A stretch of 64,000 nt of DNA from Noviherbaspirillum sp. L7-7A (GTDB lineage: Bacteria; Pseudomonadota; Gammaproteobacteria; Burkholderiales; Burkholderiaceae_D). Under the pieces are notes generated by a model, which worked only from the letters and a program-made list of their open reading frames with translations, made no database searches and was not told where the DNA came from. Shown in pieces: positions 28,445 to 36,350 of the stretch. Position 1 is the first letter of the stretch. Each line of letters starts with the position of its first letter. Made by a program: the position numbers and the translations under genes. Location: contig NZ_JAHQRJ010000001.1 of assembly GCF_019052805.1 (NCBI RefSeq), forward strand, positions 1,240,001 to 1,304,000, read 5' to 3'.

Positions 28445-28749
28445 TATTTTTCCCTGAAAATACCTTCAATGGATTTGCCTTTGGATTTTAACTACCGGTG
28501 GTACCCTTTTCCGGGTGATCGATTGTAACAAGACGTGCGTTGATTGCAATTTGGAAATATAAATATATTTTCGACATCAAACTTCGTTGTATCTCTGCTA
28601 CCTTTCCTGTCGATACCATTGTCGACGCCATCCGGAATGGCACCCAACCGTTACACGTGCAGGCCGATCACGCTGTCCGTATAACAGTCAAGAAGCAACA
28701 TCGTGACAGGCTGACCAGACTCGTTTGCCATTGCGTACAATGGCGCCCT
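28445..28749. other. intergenic region between porin and tatD
   Basis: This 305-base stretch is clearly more AT-rich than its surroundings, especially around 28550-28575 (AAATATAAATATATTTTC). It must hold the promoter of the minus-strand porin (near side) and of tatD (far side). Near tatD, GCCATT GCGTAC AATGGC forms a short inverted repeat at 28727-28744 and overlaps a TACAAT -10-like box 10 bases before the tatD ATG. I see no further gene. Confidence 0.5.
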
Positions 28750-29538
28750 ATGTTTATCGATTCCCATTGCCACATTAATTTTCCCGACTTTGCCGAGCGC
28801 ATGCCGGAACTGCTCAACCACATGGCGGAGAACCGGGTCACCCACGCGCTGTGCGTATCCGTAGACCTTCCCGAGTTCCCTCAGGTGCTGGAACTGGCCG
28901 AGCGGCATGCGCATATTTATGCGTCGGTCGGCGTTCATCCTGACTATCCGGATACCCCGGAACCTTCGGTCGATGACCTGGCCCGGCTTTCCAACCACCC
29001 GAAAATCATTGCCATTGGCGAGACCGGCCTGGATTACTACCGCCTCGAAGGCGACCTGGAATGGCAGCGCGAGCGCTTTCGTACGCATATCCGCGCATCG
29101 CGGGCGACGAGCAAGCCCCTGATCATCCATACCCGTGCCGCCGCCGAAGACACGCTGCGCATCATGCGCGAGGAAGGTGCAGGCACCGACAAGGGGGGCG
29201 TGGCTGGCGTGATGCACTGCTTTACCGAATCGCTGGAAGTGGCCGAAGCTGCCATTGCGATGGGGTTCTATATCTCCTTTTCGGGCATCGTGACATTCAA
29301 AAGCGCGCGGGAACTGCAGGCGGTTGCGCGCGCCGTCCCGCTTGATCGCATGCTGATCGAGACCGATGCGCCTTACCTGGCGCCGGTGCCATTCCGAGGC
29401 AAGACCAACGAACCGGCCTTCGTCAGGCATGTGGCCGAGTTCATCGCCACGCTGCGCGGCGAACCGCTGGAGCGGATTGCCCATCACACTACCGACAATT
29501 TCTTCAAGCTGTTTTCCAGCGCCCAAGTCCATGCATGA
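28750..29538 (+). CDS. tatD: TatD family metal-dependent DNase
   Basis: A 262-residue metallohydrolase. SHCHINF near the N-terminus is the HxH metal site, GETGLDYY carries the bridging Glu, HTRAA and HCFT further His ligands, and ETDAPYLAP the final Asp. Members have 3'-5' exonuclease activity. The ATG at 28750 lacks a good ribosome site and sits 8 bases after a TACAAT box, so a leaderless or very short leader transcript is possible. tatD normally follows pilZ; here a porin gene lies between. The last 8 bases overlap the ankyrin gene. Confidence 0.94.
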   Translation: MFIDSHCHINFPDFAERMPELLNHMAENRVTHALCVSVDLPEFPQVLELAERHAHIYASVGVHPDYPDTPEPSVDDLARLSNHPKIIAIGETGLDYYRLEGDLEWQRERFRTHIRASRATSKPLIIHTRAAAEDTLRIMREEGAGTDKGGVAGVMHCFTESLEVAEAAIAMGFYISFSGIVTFKSARELQAVARAVPLDRMLIETDAPYLAPVPFRGKTNEPAFVRHVAEFIATLRGEPLERIAHHTTDNFFKLFSSAQVHA

Positions 29539-30217
29539 TGACCTGACTTTTCGCTGTTCCCGCCGCCAGGCGCTGCACTTGCTGGCCATATCGGCGCTTG
29601 CCGCCAGCTTGCCTGGCGTCGCGCTCGCCGGTGCGTATGACGACTACTTCACGGCGGTCAAGCTTGATAACGTCAAGCTGGTCCGCTCGCTGCTGCAGCG
29701 CGGTTTTGATCCCAACACGGTGGAGGAAGAGCGCGGCGAGACCGGGCTGATTATTGCCGTGCGCGAGGATGCCAGCAAGGTGTTCGAACTGTTGCTGAAT
29801 ACGAAAGAGGTGAACCTCGATGCCCGCGCCCGCAACGGTGACAGCGCATTGATGATTGCGGCCTACAAGGGCAAATACGATGCCGTAAAGACCTTGCTGG
29901 ACAGGGGCGCGGAGCCTAACCAGACCGGCTGGGCTGCGCTGCATTACGCCGCTGCCATTGGCAGCAACCCGATCGTGCAGCTGCTGCTGGATCGTTCCGC
30001 CTACATCGACGCGGAGTCGCCCAACCAGACCACGCCTATCATGATGGCGGCCCGGGGAGGGCATATCCTGACGGTAAAGCTGTTGCTGGACGAGGGCGCC
30101 GACCTGACGCTGAAGAATGGCGCCGGGATGACGGCGCTCGACTTCGCCCGCGCTGGCGGTTTCAAGGACATCGTCGAAGGCCTGACTTACCGGCTGAAAA
30201 AGGCAGGCAAGCTGTAA
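29531..30217 (+). CDS. ankyrin-repeat protein, probably Tat-exported
   Basis: A 228-residue protein with SRRQALHLL in the N-terminus, resembling a twin-arginine signal, followed by a hydrophobic stretch ending at ALAGA (about residue 37). About four ankyrin repeats fill the rest (NGDSALMIAAYKGKYDAV and NQTTPIMMAARGGHILTVKL are two). Ankyrin repeats mediate protein-protein contact; the partner is unknown. The gene starts 8 bases inside tatD and is thus coupled to it, a pairing that is frequent in betaproteobacteria to my recollection. Confidence 0.88.
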   Translation: MHDDLTFRCSRRQALHLLAISALAASLPGVALAGAYDDYFTAVKLDNVKLVRSLLQRGFDPNTVEEERGETGLIIAVREDASKVFELLLNTKEVNLDARARNGDSALMIAAYKGKYDAVKTLLDRGAEPNQTGWAALHYAAAIGSNPIVQLLLDRSAYIDAESPNQTTPIMMAARGGHILTVKLLLDEGADLTLKNGAGMTALDFARAGGFKDIVEGLTYRLKKAGKL

Positions 30218-30226
30218 GCTGCGCCG

Positions 30227-31759
30227 CTAGCGCATGCCGGGCCGTTGCAGCATGCGTTCCACCAGCTCGAACAGGCCCTGCGTGACAAGCGCCAGCAAGG
30301 CGGAAGGGATAGCGCCGGCCAGCAGCATCTGGTTGTCGTTGAGCGCCAGTCCGACCGCGATCCGCTCCCCGTATCCACCAGCGCCGATGAAGGCGGCGAT
30401 GGTGGCCGTTCCTACGGTCATGACTGCCGCGGTTTTTACCCCCGCCAGAATCAAGGGCCAGGCCAGTGGCAGCTCCACCAGCAGCAATATGTCGGCCCGG
30501 CGCATGCCCAGCGCCTGCGCCGCCTGGCGCAGGCCGCTCGGCACTTGCGCCAGCCCGGCACAGGTATTGCGCACGATAGGCAGCAGCGCGTAGACGGATA
30601 GCGCAATCAGGGCTGGCCGGGTGCCGATGGCGCCCAATAGCGGTATGAGCATGGCGAGCAGGGCCAGTGACGGTATGGTCTGCAGCACGCCAGCCAGGCC
30701 GAGCACCGGCTGGCGCAAACCGGGCACCAGCGAAGCGGCCAGGCCCAGCGGCACGCCTGCCGCGGTTGCCGCGGCTACCGAGACCAGTACCAGGAAAAGA
30801 TGCTCCCCCGTCAGCGGCAGCAATCTGTCCAGCAGTTTTGCCTGCAGACCAGCCGGAGCATTACCGGCGCCAGTTGGTTTGGGGCGGGATTCCGCAGGCT
30901 GATGGGCAGGGAAATCTTTCAGAAAGCCTTCCGCAGCTTGCGCAAAGCTGCGGCCTTCCAGCTCGACCGCGGCGTTCAGCGCAATCATCCGCTGTTCGTT
31001 AATGGCGCCTTCAAGATGCTGCACCGCGCGCCAGGCAACCGGAAAACGTCGGGCCGCATCCAGCCGGTACAGCAGCAGCGCGTCATAGCGCGGAAAATAG
31101 CCAAGATCGTCGTCGAGAACACGCAGCCCGAGCCGCCCGATGCGGGCATCGGTCGTGTAGATGTCCATGACGTCGATCTGGCGCGCGGCCAGGGCGTCAT
31201 ACGCAATCCCATGGTCTAGGCTGCGCGGCTGGTTGGTCAGTCCATAACGCCGGGCAAGGCCGGGCCAGCCGTCGGCACGGCCGAGAAATTCATGCGACAG
31301 GCCCAGCCTGAGCGCTGGATGACGGGCGAGGTCGCTCAGCCTGACGATGCCCAGTTCCTGGGCCTTCTCCATCGGCATGGCCAGCGCATAACTGTTGTTA
31401 AAGCCAAGTGGCACATCGACGCCCAGCCCCAGCGCCGCCAGTTCCTGCCTGACCTGCTGCAGCGGCACCGGCTCGCTATGACGCAGGATTTCCTGGCTGA
31501 TGGTGCCGAGGTATTCCGGATAAACATCGATGCTTCCAGCCTTCAGGGCTTCAAACACGATGGCGGTATTGCCCAGTCCCTGGCGATGCGTGGCCTGGCC
31601 GGGCTGAGCGGAATTGGCCGTGGCGGTCAGGATCTCGCCAAGGACGTAGGACTCGGTAAAGCGTTTGGAACCGACCTGCAGCTTGTCGCCGGCCAGTGAC
31701 AGCGGCGCTGCGGCGATCAGCAAAATGGCTGCGAGCGTTCGCAGGAACATGAAAGGCAT
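30227..31759 (-). CDS. OpuC/ProWX-type transporter: substrate-binding domain fused to permease
   Basis: A 510-residue fusion. A signal peptide (cleaved near SLAGD) leads into a periplasmic glycine betaine/choline-type binding domain (about 25-285; GSKRFTESYVLGEIL, TDARIGRLGLRVL) and then a membrane permease of the BPD_transp_1 type (about 310-500; GVLQTIPSLALLAMLIPLLG, with an EAA-like GMRRADILLLVELPLAWPL). This order (binding domain first) would place the binding domain in the periplasm. ABC uptake needs an ATPase; none is found in neighbouring genes, so a shared ATPase elsewhere is required. Likely osmoprotectant uptake, substrate not provable. Confidence 0.88.
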   Translation of the reverse strand: MPFMFLRTLAAILLIAAAPLSLAGDKLQVGSKRFTESYVLGEILTATANSAQPGQATHRQGLGNTAIVFEALKAGSIDVYPEYLGTISQEILRHSEPVPLQQVRQELAALGLGVDVPLGFNNSYALAMPMEKAQELGIVRLSDLARHPALRLGLSHEFLGRADGWPGLARRYGLTNQPRSLDHGIAYDALAARQIDVMDIYTTDARIGRLGLRVLDDDLGYFPRYDALLLYRLDAARRFPVAWRAVQHLEGAINEQRMIALNAAVELEGRSFAQAAEGFLKDFPAHQPAESRPKPTGAGNAPAGLQAKLLDRLLPLTGEHLFLVLVSVAAATAAGVPLGLAASLVPGLRQPVLGLAGVLQTIPSLALLAMLIPLLGAIGTRPALIALSVYALLPIVRNTCAGLAQVPSGLRQAAQALGMRRADILLLVELPLAWPLILAGVKTAAVMTVGTATIAAFIGAGGYGERIAVGLALNDNQMLLAGAIPSALLALVTQGLFELVERMLQRPGMR

Positions 31760-31854
31760 GATGTTTCCGTCATGGTGTTGACGTCTCCGGACAGGCGGCT
31801 AGCTTAACCGGAATCGGCCGCTGAAACGGAAGGGGCTTCTGGTACAGTGCCGCC

Positions 31855-32577
31855 ATGAGCAAACTGACTTTGGATCGCATGCTGCAGTCGCAGGGCTTTG
31901 GCAGCCGGAAATGGTGCCGGCAACTGGTGGAGGACGGGGAAGTTACTGTCAATGGCGAGCCGGCCGATGACTACCGGCTCGCGCTGGACCCCGACCACCT
32001 TGTCTTTACCGTGTTCGGCGAGGAATGGATATACCGGCAACATGTCTACATTGCGCTGAACAAGCCGGTGGACATCGAATGTTCGCGCAAGCCCAGCCAC
32101 CATCCCGGGGTGCTGACCCTGCTGCCGGAACAGTTCACCTGGCGCGAGGTGCAGCCGGTCGGCCGGCTGGACCACGACACCACCGGCCTGCTGCTGATGT
32201 CGGATGATGGCGCCTTCATCCATGCACAGTCGTCGCCGCGCCGGCATGTGCCGAAGGTCTATGTCGCCACCACCCATGACCCGGTCACCGACGAACTGCT
32301 TGAGCGGTTGCGCCGTGGCGTGCAACTGCATGACGAACCCGCACCGTTGGCTGCGCAGCGCTGCGCGAGAGTGTCTGAGCATGAGCTGGAAATCGTGCTG
32401 GAACAGGGCAAATATCATCAGGTCAAGCGCATGCTGGCCGCAGCCGGGAATCATTGCTCGGCATTGCGGCGCATTGCGATCGGCGGCCTGATGCTCGATG
32501 CGCTGGGCCTGGCGCCTGGCCAGTGGTGTTATCTGGTTCCGGAACAACTGGCGCTGCTTGCGCCCGCCGCGCCATGA
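31855..32577 (+). CDS. rsuA: RsuA-family pseudouridine synthase
   Basis: A 240-residue enzyme with an N-terminal S4 RNA-binding domain (LDRMLQSQGFGSRKWCRQLV) and the RsuA/RluB/E/F catalytic domain. The catalytic motif is intact, GRLDHDTTG with Asp106. RsuA modifies U516 of 16S rRNA; the short length and ALNKPVDIECSRKP fit RsuA best, though RluE-like activity cannot be ruled out. Its stop overlaps the next gene as ATGA. Confidence 0.87.
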   Translation: MSKLTLDRMLQSQGFGSRKWCRQLVEDGEVTVNGEPADDYRLALDPDHLVFTVFGEEWIYRQHVYIALNKPVDIECSRKPSHHPGVLTLLPEQFTWREVQPVGRLDHDTTGLLLMSDDGAFIHAQSSPRRHVPKVYVATTHDPVTDELLERLRRGVQLHDEPAPLAAQRCARVSEHELEIVLEQGKYHQVKRMLAAAGNHCSALRRIAIGGLMLDALGLAPGQWCYLVPEQLALLAPAAP

Positions 32578-33317
32578 ACGAGATCGCCACACTGCGCCTT
32601 GCAAAGCGCCTGGCTCAGGAAACCGGCTGTTCACGCAACGAAGCGCAGCAATATATCGAGGGCGGCTGGGTGCTGGTTGACGGCCAGGTGTGCGAGGAGC
32701 CGGGCATGCGTGTTGGACCGGAAAACCGGGTCGTCCTAGCCGCCGGCGCACGCGCCGAAGCCGCGCCTCCGGTTACCCTGCTGTTTCACAAGCCCGTCGG
32801 CACCGACACCGGGCCGGCTGGCAAGCCGGACGCCGCATCGATCCTGCCGGCACTGACGCACGCTACCCGCAGCGCCGCTGATCGCTCCGGCATACGTCCT
32901 CTGAAAAAGCATTTTGCCGTGCTGCAGTTGGCCGATGGCCTCGAAACCCAGGCCAGCGGATTGCTGGTTCTGACGCAGGACTGGCGCGTGACGCGGCGGC
33001 TGGTCGAGGATGCCGCCCGGATCGAGCATGAATACATCGTCGATACCGGCGAGCGGGTAAGTGACGAGCAGCTGGCGCGGATCAACCAGGGGATGCAGTT
33101 CAACGGCAAGGCCATCGCCGGTCTGAAAGCAAGCCGACAAAGCGAAACCCGGCTGCGCATCGTGCTGAAAACGCCGCCGCGCGGCCTGCTCGAGCGGCTG
33201 TGCGCCGAAGCCGGCCTTGGGCTCGTGGCAATGCGGCGCATCCGGATCGGCCGCTTGCCGCTGGCTGGCCTTGAACCGGGCCAGTGGCGCTACCTGGCTG
33301 CTTACGAAAAATTCTAG
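32574..33317 (+). CDS. diverged pseudouridine synthase paralogue with altered catalytic motif
   Basis: A 247-residue protein with an N-terminal S4 domain (LAKRLAQETGCSRNEAQQYI) and an RluF/RsuA-like fold (LLFHKPVGTDTG, YIVDTGERVSDEQL, GLGLVAMRRIRIG). Where family members have GRLD followed by xDTxGLL, this protein reads DGLETQASGLL: the Arg is Gly122 and the catalytic Asp aligns with Glu124. It may be inactive as a synthase and act as an RNA-binding protein, or use a different register. It is coupled by ATGA to the intact RsuA paralogue upstream. Residue alignment was made by eye. Confidence 0.82.
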   Translation: MNEIATLRLAKRLAQETGCSRNEAQQYIEGGWVLVDGQVCEEPGMRVGPENRVVLAAGARAEAAPPVTLLFHKPVGTDTGPAGKPDAASILPALTHATRSAADRSGIRPLKKHFAVLQLADGLETQASGLLVLTQDWRVTRRLVEDAARIEHEYIVDTGERVSDEQLARINQGMQFNGKAIAGLKASRQSETRLRIVLKTPPRGLLERLCAEAGLGLVAMRRIRIGRLPLAGLEPGQWRYLAAYEKF

Positions 33318-33318
33318 A

Positions 33319-33654
33319 TTACGAGAGGCTGGCCGAATCCCAGTTTGCGCTGCCGTTGGCCACACGGAAATAGAACCCGTCGTCGGCTGGCGTTGGCAGC
33401 GGCGAGGTAAGCGCCTTCAGCAGCATGGCCGGGTCAGGCAGGGACGACTCGAACACGGATCGGGGCAGGCACCGGCATGGCGTGGCGCCGTTGGGCATCA
33501 GGATCATGAACATCAGTTCCTGACGGGGCTCCAGTTGCTGGAAGGCCGCATGCAGGATGGCCCATATCTGCTCTATCGTCAGGTCATCCAGCCAGGCGCG
33601 ACCTTCGACGCGAAGCGCATAGTGATTAAGTTTGCCGGTTTGTGCATGGGGCAT
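33319..33654 (-). CDS. hypothetical protein downstream of the acyl-AMP ligase
   Basis: A 111-residue soluble protein starting MPHAQTGKLNHYAL; a longer frame is open upstream, but this ATG with a weak AAGAA site begins the well-composed part. It contains a helical stretch (DDLTIEQIWAILHAAFQQLE) and ends GFYFRVANGSANWDSASLS. No known family is recognised. It follows the acyl-AMP ligase by 69 bases on the same strand and could be its partner. Its 3' end meets the convergent pseudouridine synthase paralogue. Confidence 0.6.
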   Translation of the reverse strand: MPHAQTGKLNHYALRVEGRAWLDDLTIEQIWAILHAAFQQLEPRQELMFMILMPNGATPCRCLPRSVFESSLPDPAMLLKALTSPLPTPADDGFYFRVANGSANWDSASLS

Positions 33655-33723
33655 GGTTCTTGTCCGTATGTCCTGTGGGTTTCCCGGGGTGGCAGCTTGG
33701 CCGCCGCCGTGCATTGCAAGAGC

Positions 33724-35454
33724 TTAGTGATTGGAAGCGAACGCTGGTTCGAACCCATGGCGCCGCCTGCTGCCGTAGGCGTCGGCAGTCTGCAGCGTGC
33801 CACTCAGGTAATCGGTCCGGCACTGGTTACGGCGGACCTTGCCGCTGGACGTCTTGGGCAGGGTGCCTGGTGCCAGCAGCACGATATCGTCCACGGGCAA
33901 CATATGCACCCGCCTGATCGCATTGCGGATCGCAGTTTCTATCTGGGGCCACTTCTCGCGGCGGCGTATCAGTTCCCGCCGGATTTCGCACACGATCACC
34001 AATTTCGGACGCTCCACGCCATCGACGGTGAATGCTGCCGAGGCCGAGGGGCGCAGGCCGCAATGGCTGCGCTCTGCCAGTAGTTCCAGGTCCTGTGGCG
34101 CATGGTAGGCACCGCATAGCCGAATCCGGTCAGCCAGGCGGCCGACGACGAAAAGTTCGCCGGAAAGCATGTACGCGATGTCGCCGGTGCGGATGAACGG
34201 CCCGTCGCCGTTTTCAAGGAAGGCACCAAAGACCGCCTCGGATACGAGCGGCTCATTCCAGTAGCTCAGGCCTGCAGATTCGCACTGCAGCCAGATTTCT
34301 CCGACCTCGCCGTCAATGGCCTGTTGCCGCGAGACCGGATCGACCACGACAATGCGGCAGTCGTCATGCGGCGTGCCGCAGCTCATCACGGGATGGGATA
34401 TGCCGGCAATGCCGGGCTGGTCCATGCCAGGCCCTTTCCCGGCCAGCACGCCGGTGACATGGCGCCCGGCCTCGCTCAGGCTGTAACAGGGCAGCAAAGC
34501 CTGCTCCTTCAGGCCAACCGGCTCGAGCAGATTGAGCAGACGGGCCAGCGTTGCGGCGCGCACCTGCTCTCCGGTGCAAAAGCACACTCGAAGCGACGAC
34601 AGATCGACGCCACGCAAATGGCCGGGACGCACCTTGCGCAGCAGAATATCGAACATGAAATTCGGGCCGCCGATGGTGGTGACGTGGTGATGCTGAATCA
34701 GGTACAGCCAGCGCCCCGGACGTTGCACAAACTGGGCGGGTGTCATCAGCACAGCTGGAATCGCGCTCATCATCGGCTCCAGAACGCCATACATCAGGCC
34801 GACTTCATGGAATAGCGGCAGGGTAATCATGCTCACGCTGTGCTTGTCGTGCCCGAAAGACTGGCGAACGGCGACACAGGCCCGGGCCAGGCGGCCGTGG
34901 GTCTGCAATATGCCATGCGGGTCGGTCGCAGTACCTGATGTGTATTGGATCAGCGCTGGCGTGTCGGGGCGAATCTCAACCGGCTCCCACAGGCACGGAT
35001 CAGGCCGGCTGGCAGCATTGTTTTCCTGGTGTATTTCGATTTTGGGAACAGCCGGCGTGAAGCTGGTCGCCATGACGCTATCACTGTCTGTCAGGATGGC
35101 GGCCACCTGGGCATGCCGGGCGATGAACTGAATGCGCTGCTTCAATCCCTCCCGCCGCGGCGGCGCGGTTGGCACTGCGATTGCGCCAGCGAGCAGGCAG
35201 GCATAGAAGCCGATCACGAAGGCGTAGTTGGTGCGACAGGCAAGCAGGACGGGACTGCCCGCCAGATTTCGCGCCTGCAGGACAACGGCAAGGCTGGCTG
35301 CCTCCCATAGCAGATTTGCGCAAGTAAGCTTGAGATGGGTACCTGGAAGGTCGCCGATGAAGTGATAGGCTGTGTCGTCGGGAGAGGTGGCGGCACGGTG
35401 AATGAGGCCCTGAACCAGATTTTGCTCTACAGACACGTTTGATTCCACGAACAT
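33724..35454 (-). CDS. fatty acyl-AMP ligase-like adenylating enzyme
   Basis: A 576-residue ANL-superfamily enzyme of the FAAL group. Motifs seen: IQYTSGTATDPHG (A3; Lys of the usual PKG replaced by His), LPLFHEVGLMYGVLEP and IGGPNFMFDIL (FAAL-typical), YSLSEA (A5, usually YGLAE), RTGDIAYMLSGELFVVGRL (A7/A8), HAPQDLE (the FAAL HYPQDIE site) and LPKTSSGKVRR (A10 with its Lys). FAALs activate a fatty acid as acyl-AMP for transfer to a carrier protein, but no carrier, PKS or NRPS is nearby. GGGAG precedes the start. Changes in A3 and A5 may lower or alter activity. Confidence 0.85.
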   Translation of the reverse strand: MFVESNVSVEQNLVQGLIHRAATSPDDTAYHFIGDLPGTHLKLTCANLLWEAASLAVVLQARNLAGSPVLLACRTNYAFVIGFYACLLAGAIAVPTAPPRREGLKQRIQFIARHAQVAAILTDSDSVMATSFTPAVPKIEIHQENNAASRPDPCLWEPVEIRPDTPALIQYTSGTATDPHGILQTHGRLARACVAVRQSFGHDKHSVSMITLPLFHEVGLMYGVLEPMMSAIPAVLMTPAQFVQRPGRWLYLIQHHHVTTIGGPNFMFDILLRKVRPGHLRGVDLSSLRVCFCTGEQVRAATLARLLNLLEPVGLKEQALLPCYSLSEAGRHVTGVLAGKGPGMDQPGIAGISHPVMSCGTPHDDCRIVVVDPVSRQQAIDGEVGEIWLQCESAGLSYWNEPLVSEAVFGAFLENGDGPFIRTGDIAYMLSGELFVVGRLADRIRLCGAYHAPQDLELLAERSHCGLRPSASAAFTVDGVERPKLVIVCEIRRELIRRREKWPQIETAIRNAIRRVHMLPVDDIVLLAPGTLPKTSSGKVRRNQCRTDYLSGTLQTADAYGSRRRHGFEPAFASNH

Positions 35455-35600
35455 TCAGTCAATCTCCCGGTAATGTTGGCAAGCGCCGTTTTCGGGATCG
35501 AACATTCGTTCACCAACGATGTTTCAACAACAATAATTATTCTTTTTTAACATTGCCGGATTGCATTTCTAGCGCAAATTCAACGTGAAAGGGAAGCTGT

Positions 35601-36350
35601 ATGACTTATCAGTTGTATTACTGGCCGGGCATTCAGGGCCGCGGTGAATTTGTCAGGCTGGCGCTGGAAGAAAGTGGCGCCGACTATGAGGACGTTGCCC
35701 GGAACGAGGGCAGCCCTGCGCTGATGGCGGCCATGGCGCAGCGCGATGCTGCTCATCCGCCGTTTGCGCCGCCATTCATCGTGGCTGATGGGCTGGTGAT
35801 CGGGCAGACTGCCAACATTCTGTACTTCCTCGGGCCGCGCCTGGGCCTGGCGCCAGCGCAGGAGGCCGGACGGTGCTGGGTAAATCAGTTGCAACTGACG
35901 ATCGCGGACATGGTGGCCGAAGCGCATGACACTCATCATCCGGTGGCGTCAGGCTTGTATTACGAGGATCAGAAGAGCGAGGCGATGCGACGTGCCAGCG
36001 ACTTTACCGGGGCGCGCATGGAGAAATTCCTGCGCTATTTCGAGGGGATACTGCAGGCCAGCCAGGACGGCCCGGCTTTCCTGGCTGGCACCGCGCTGAG
36101 CTATGCCGATCTGTCGATGTTCCAATTGATCGAAGGCCTGCACTATGCCTTTCCCAAGGCGATGGCGCATCTGACCCCCAGCCTGCCGCACCTCATGGCC
36201 CTGCACGATGCGGTGGCGCAGCGGCCGAGGATTGCTGCCTACCTGCAATCCCCACGCCGCTTGCCGTTCAACGAACAGGGCATTTTCCGGCACTACCCTG
36301 AACTCGACGCCGACCGGGAGCCGCCGCAGACCTACGCCAACCCTACTTGA
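35601..36350 (+). CDS. glutathione S-transferase
   Basis: A 249-residue GST. The start YQLYYWPGIQGRGEFVRLAL and the glutathione motif GQTANILYFLG (normally Q/ES near the cis-Pro region PPFIVAD) fit the alpha/sigma-like fold with N-terminal Tyr as the candidate activating residue; the helical domain has LSYADLSMFQLIEGL. Ribosome site AAAGGGAAG precedes the ATG. It is divergent from the acyl-AMP ligase and its end overlaps convergent ppnN by 8 bases. Confidence 0.9.
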   Translation: MTYQLYYWPGIQGRGEFVRLALEESGADYEDVARNEGSPALMAAMAQRDAAHPPFAPPFIVADGLVIGQTANILYFLGPRLGLAPAQEAGRCWVNQLQLTIADMVAEAHDTHHPVASGLYYEDQKSEAMRRASDFTGARMEKFLRYFEGILQASQDGPAFLAGTALSYADLSMFQLIEGLHYAFPKAMAHLTPSLPHLMALHDAVAQRPRIAAYLQSPRRLPFNEQGIFRHYPELDADREPPQTYANPT

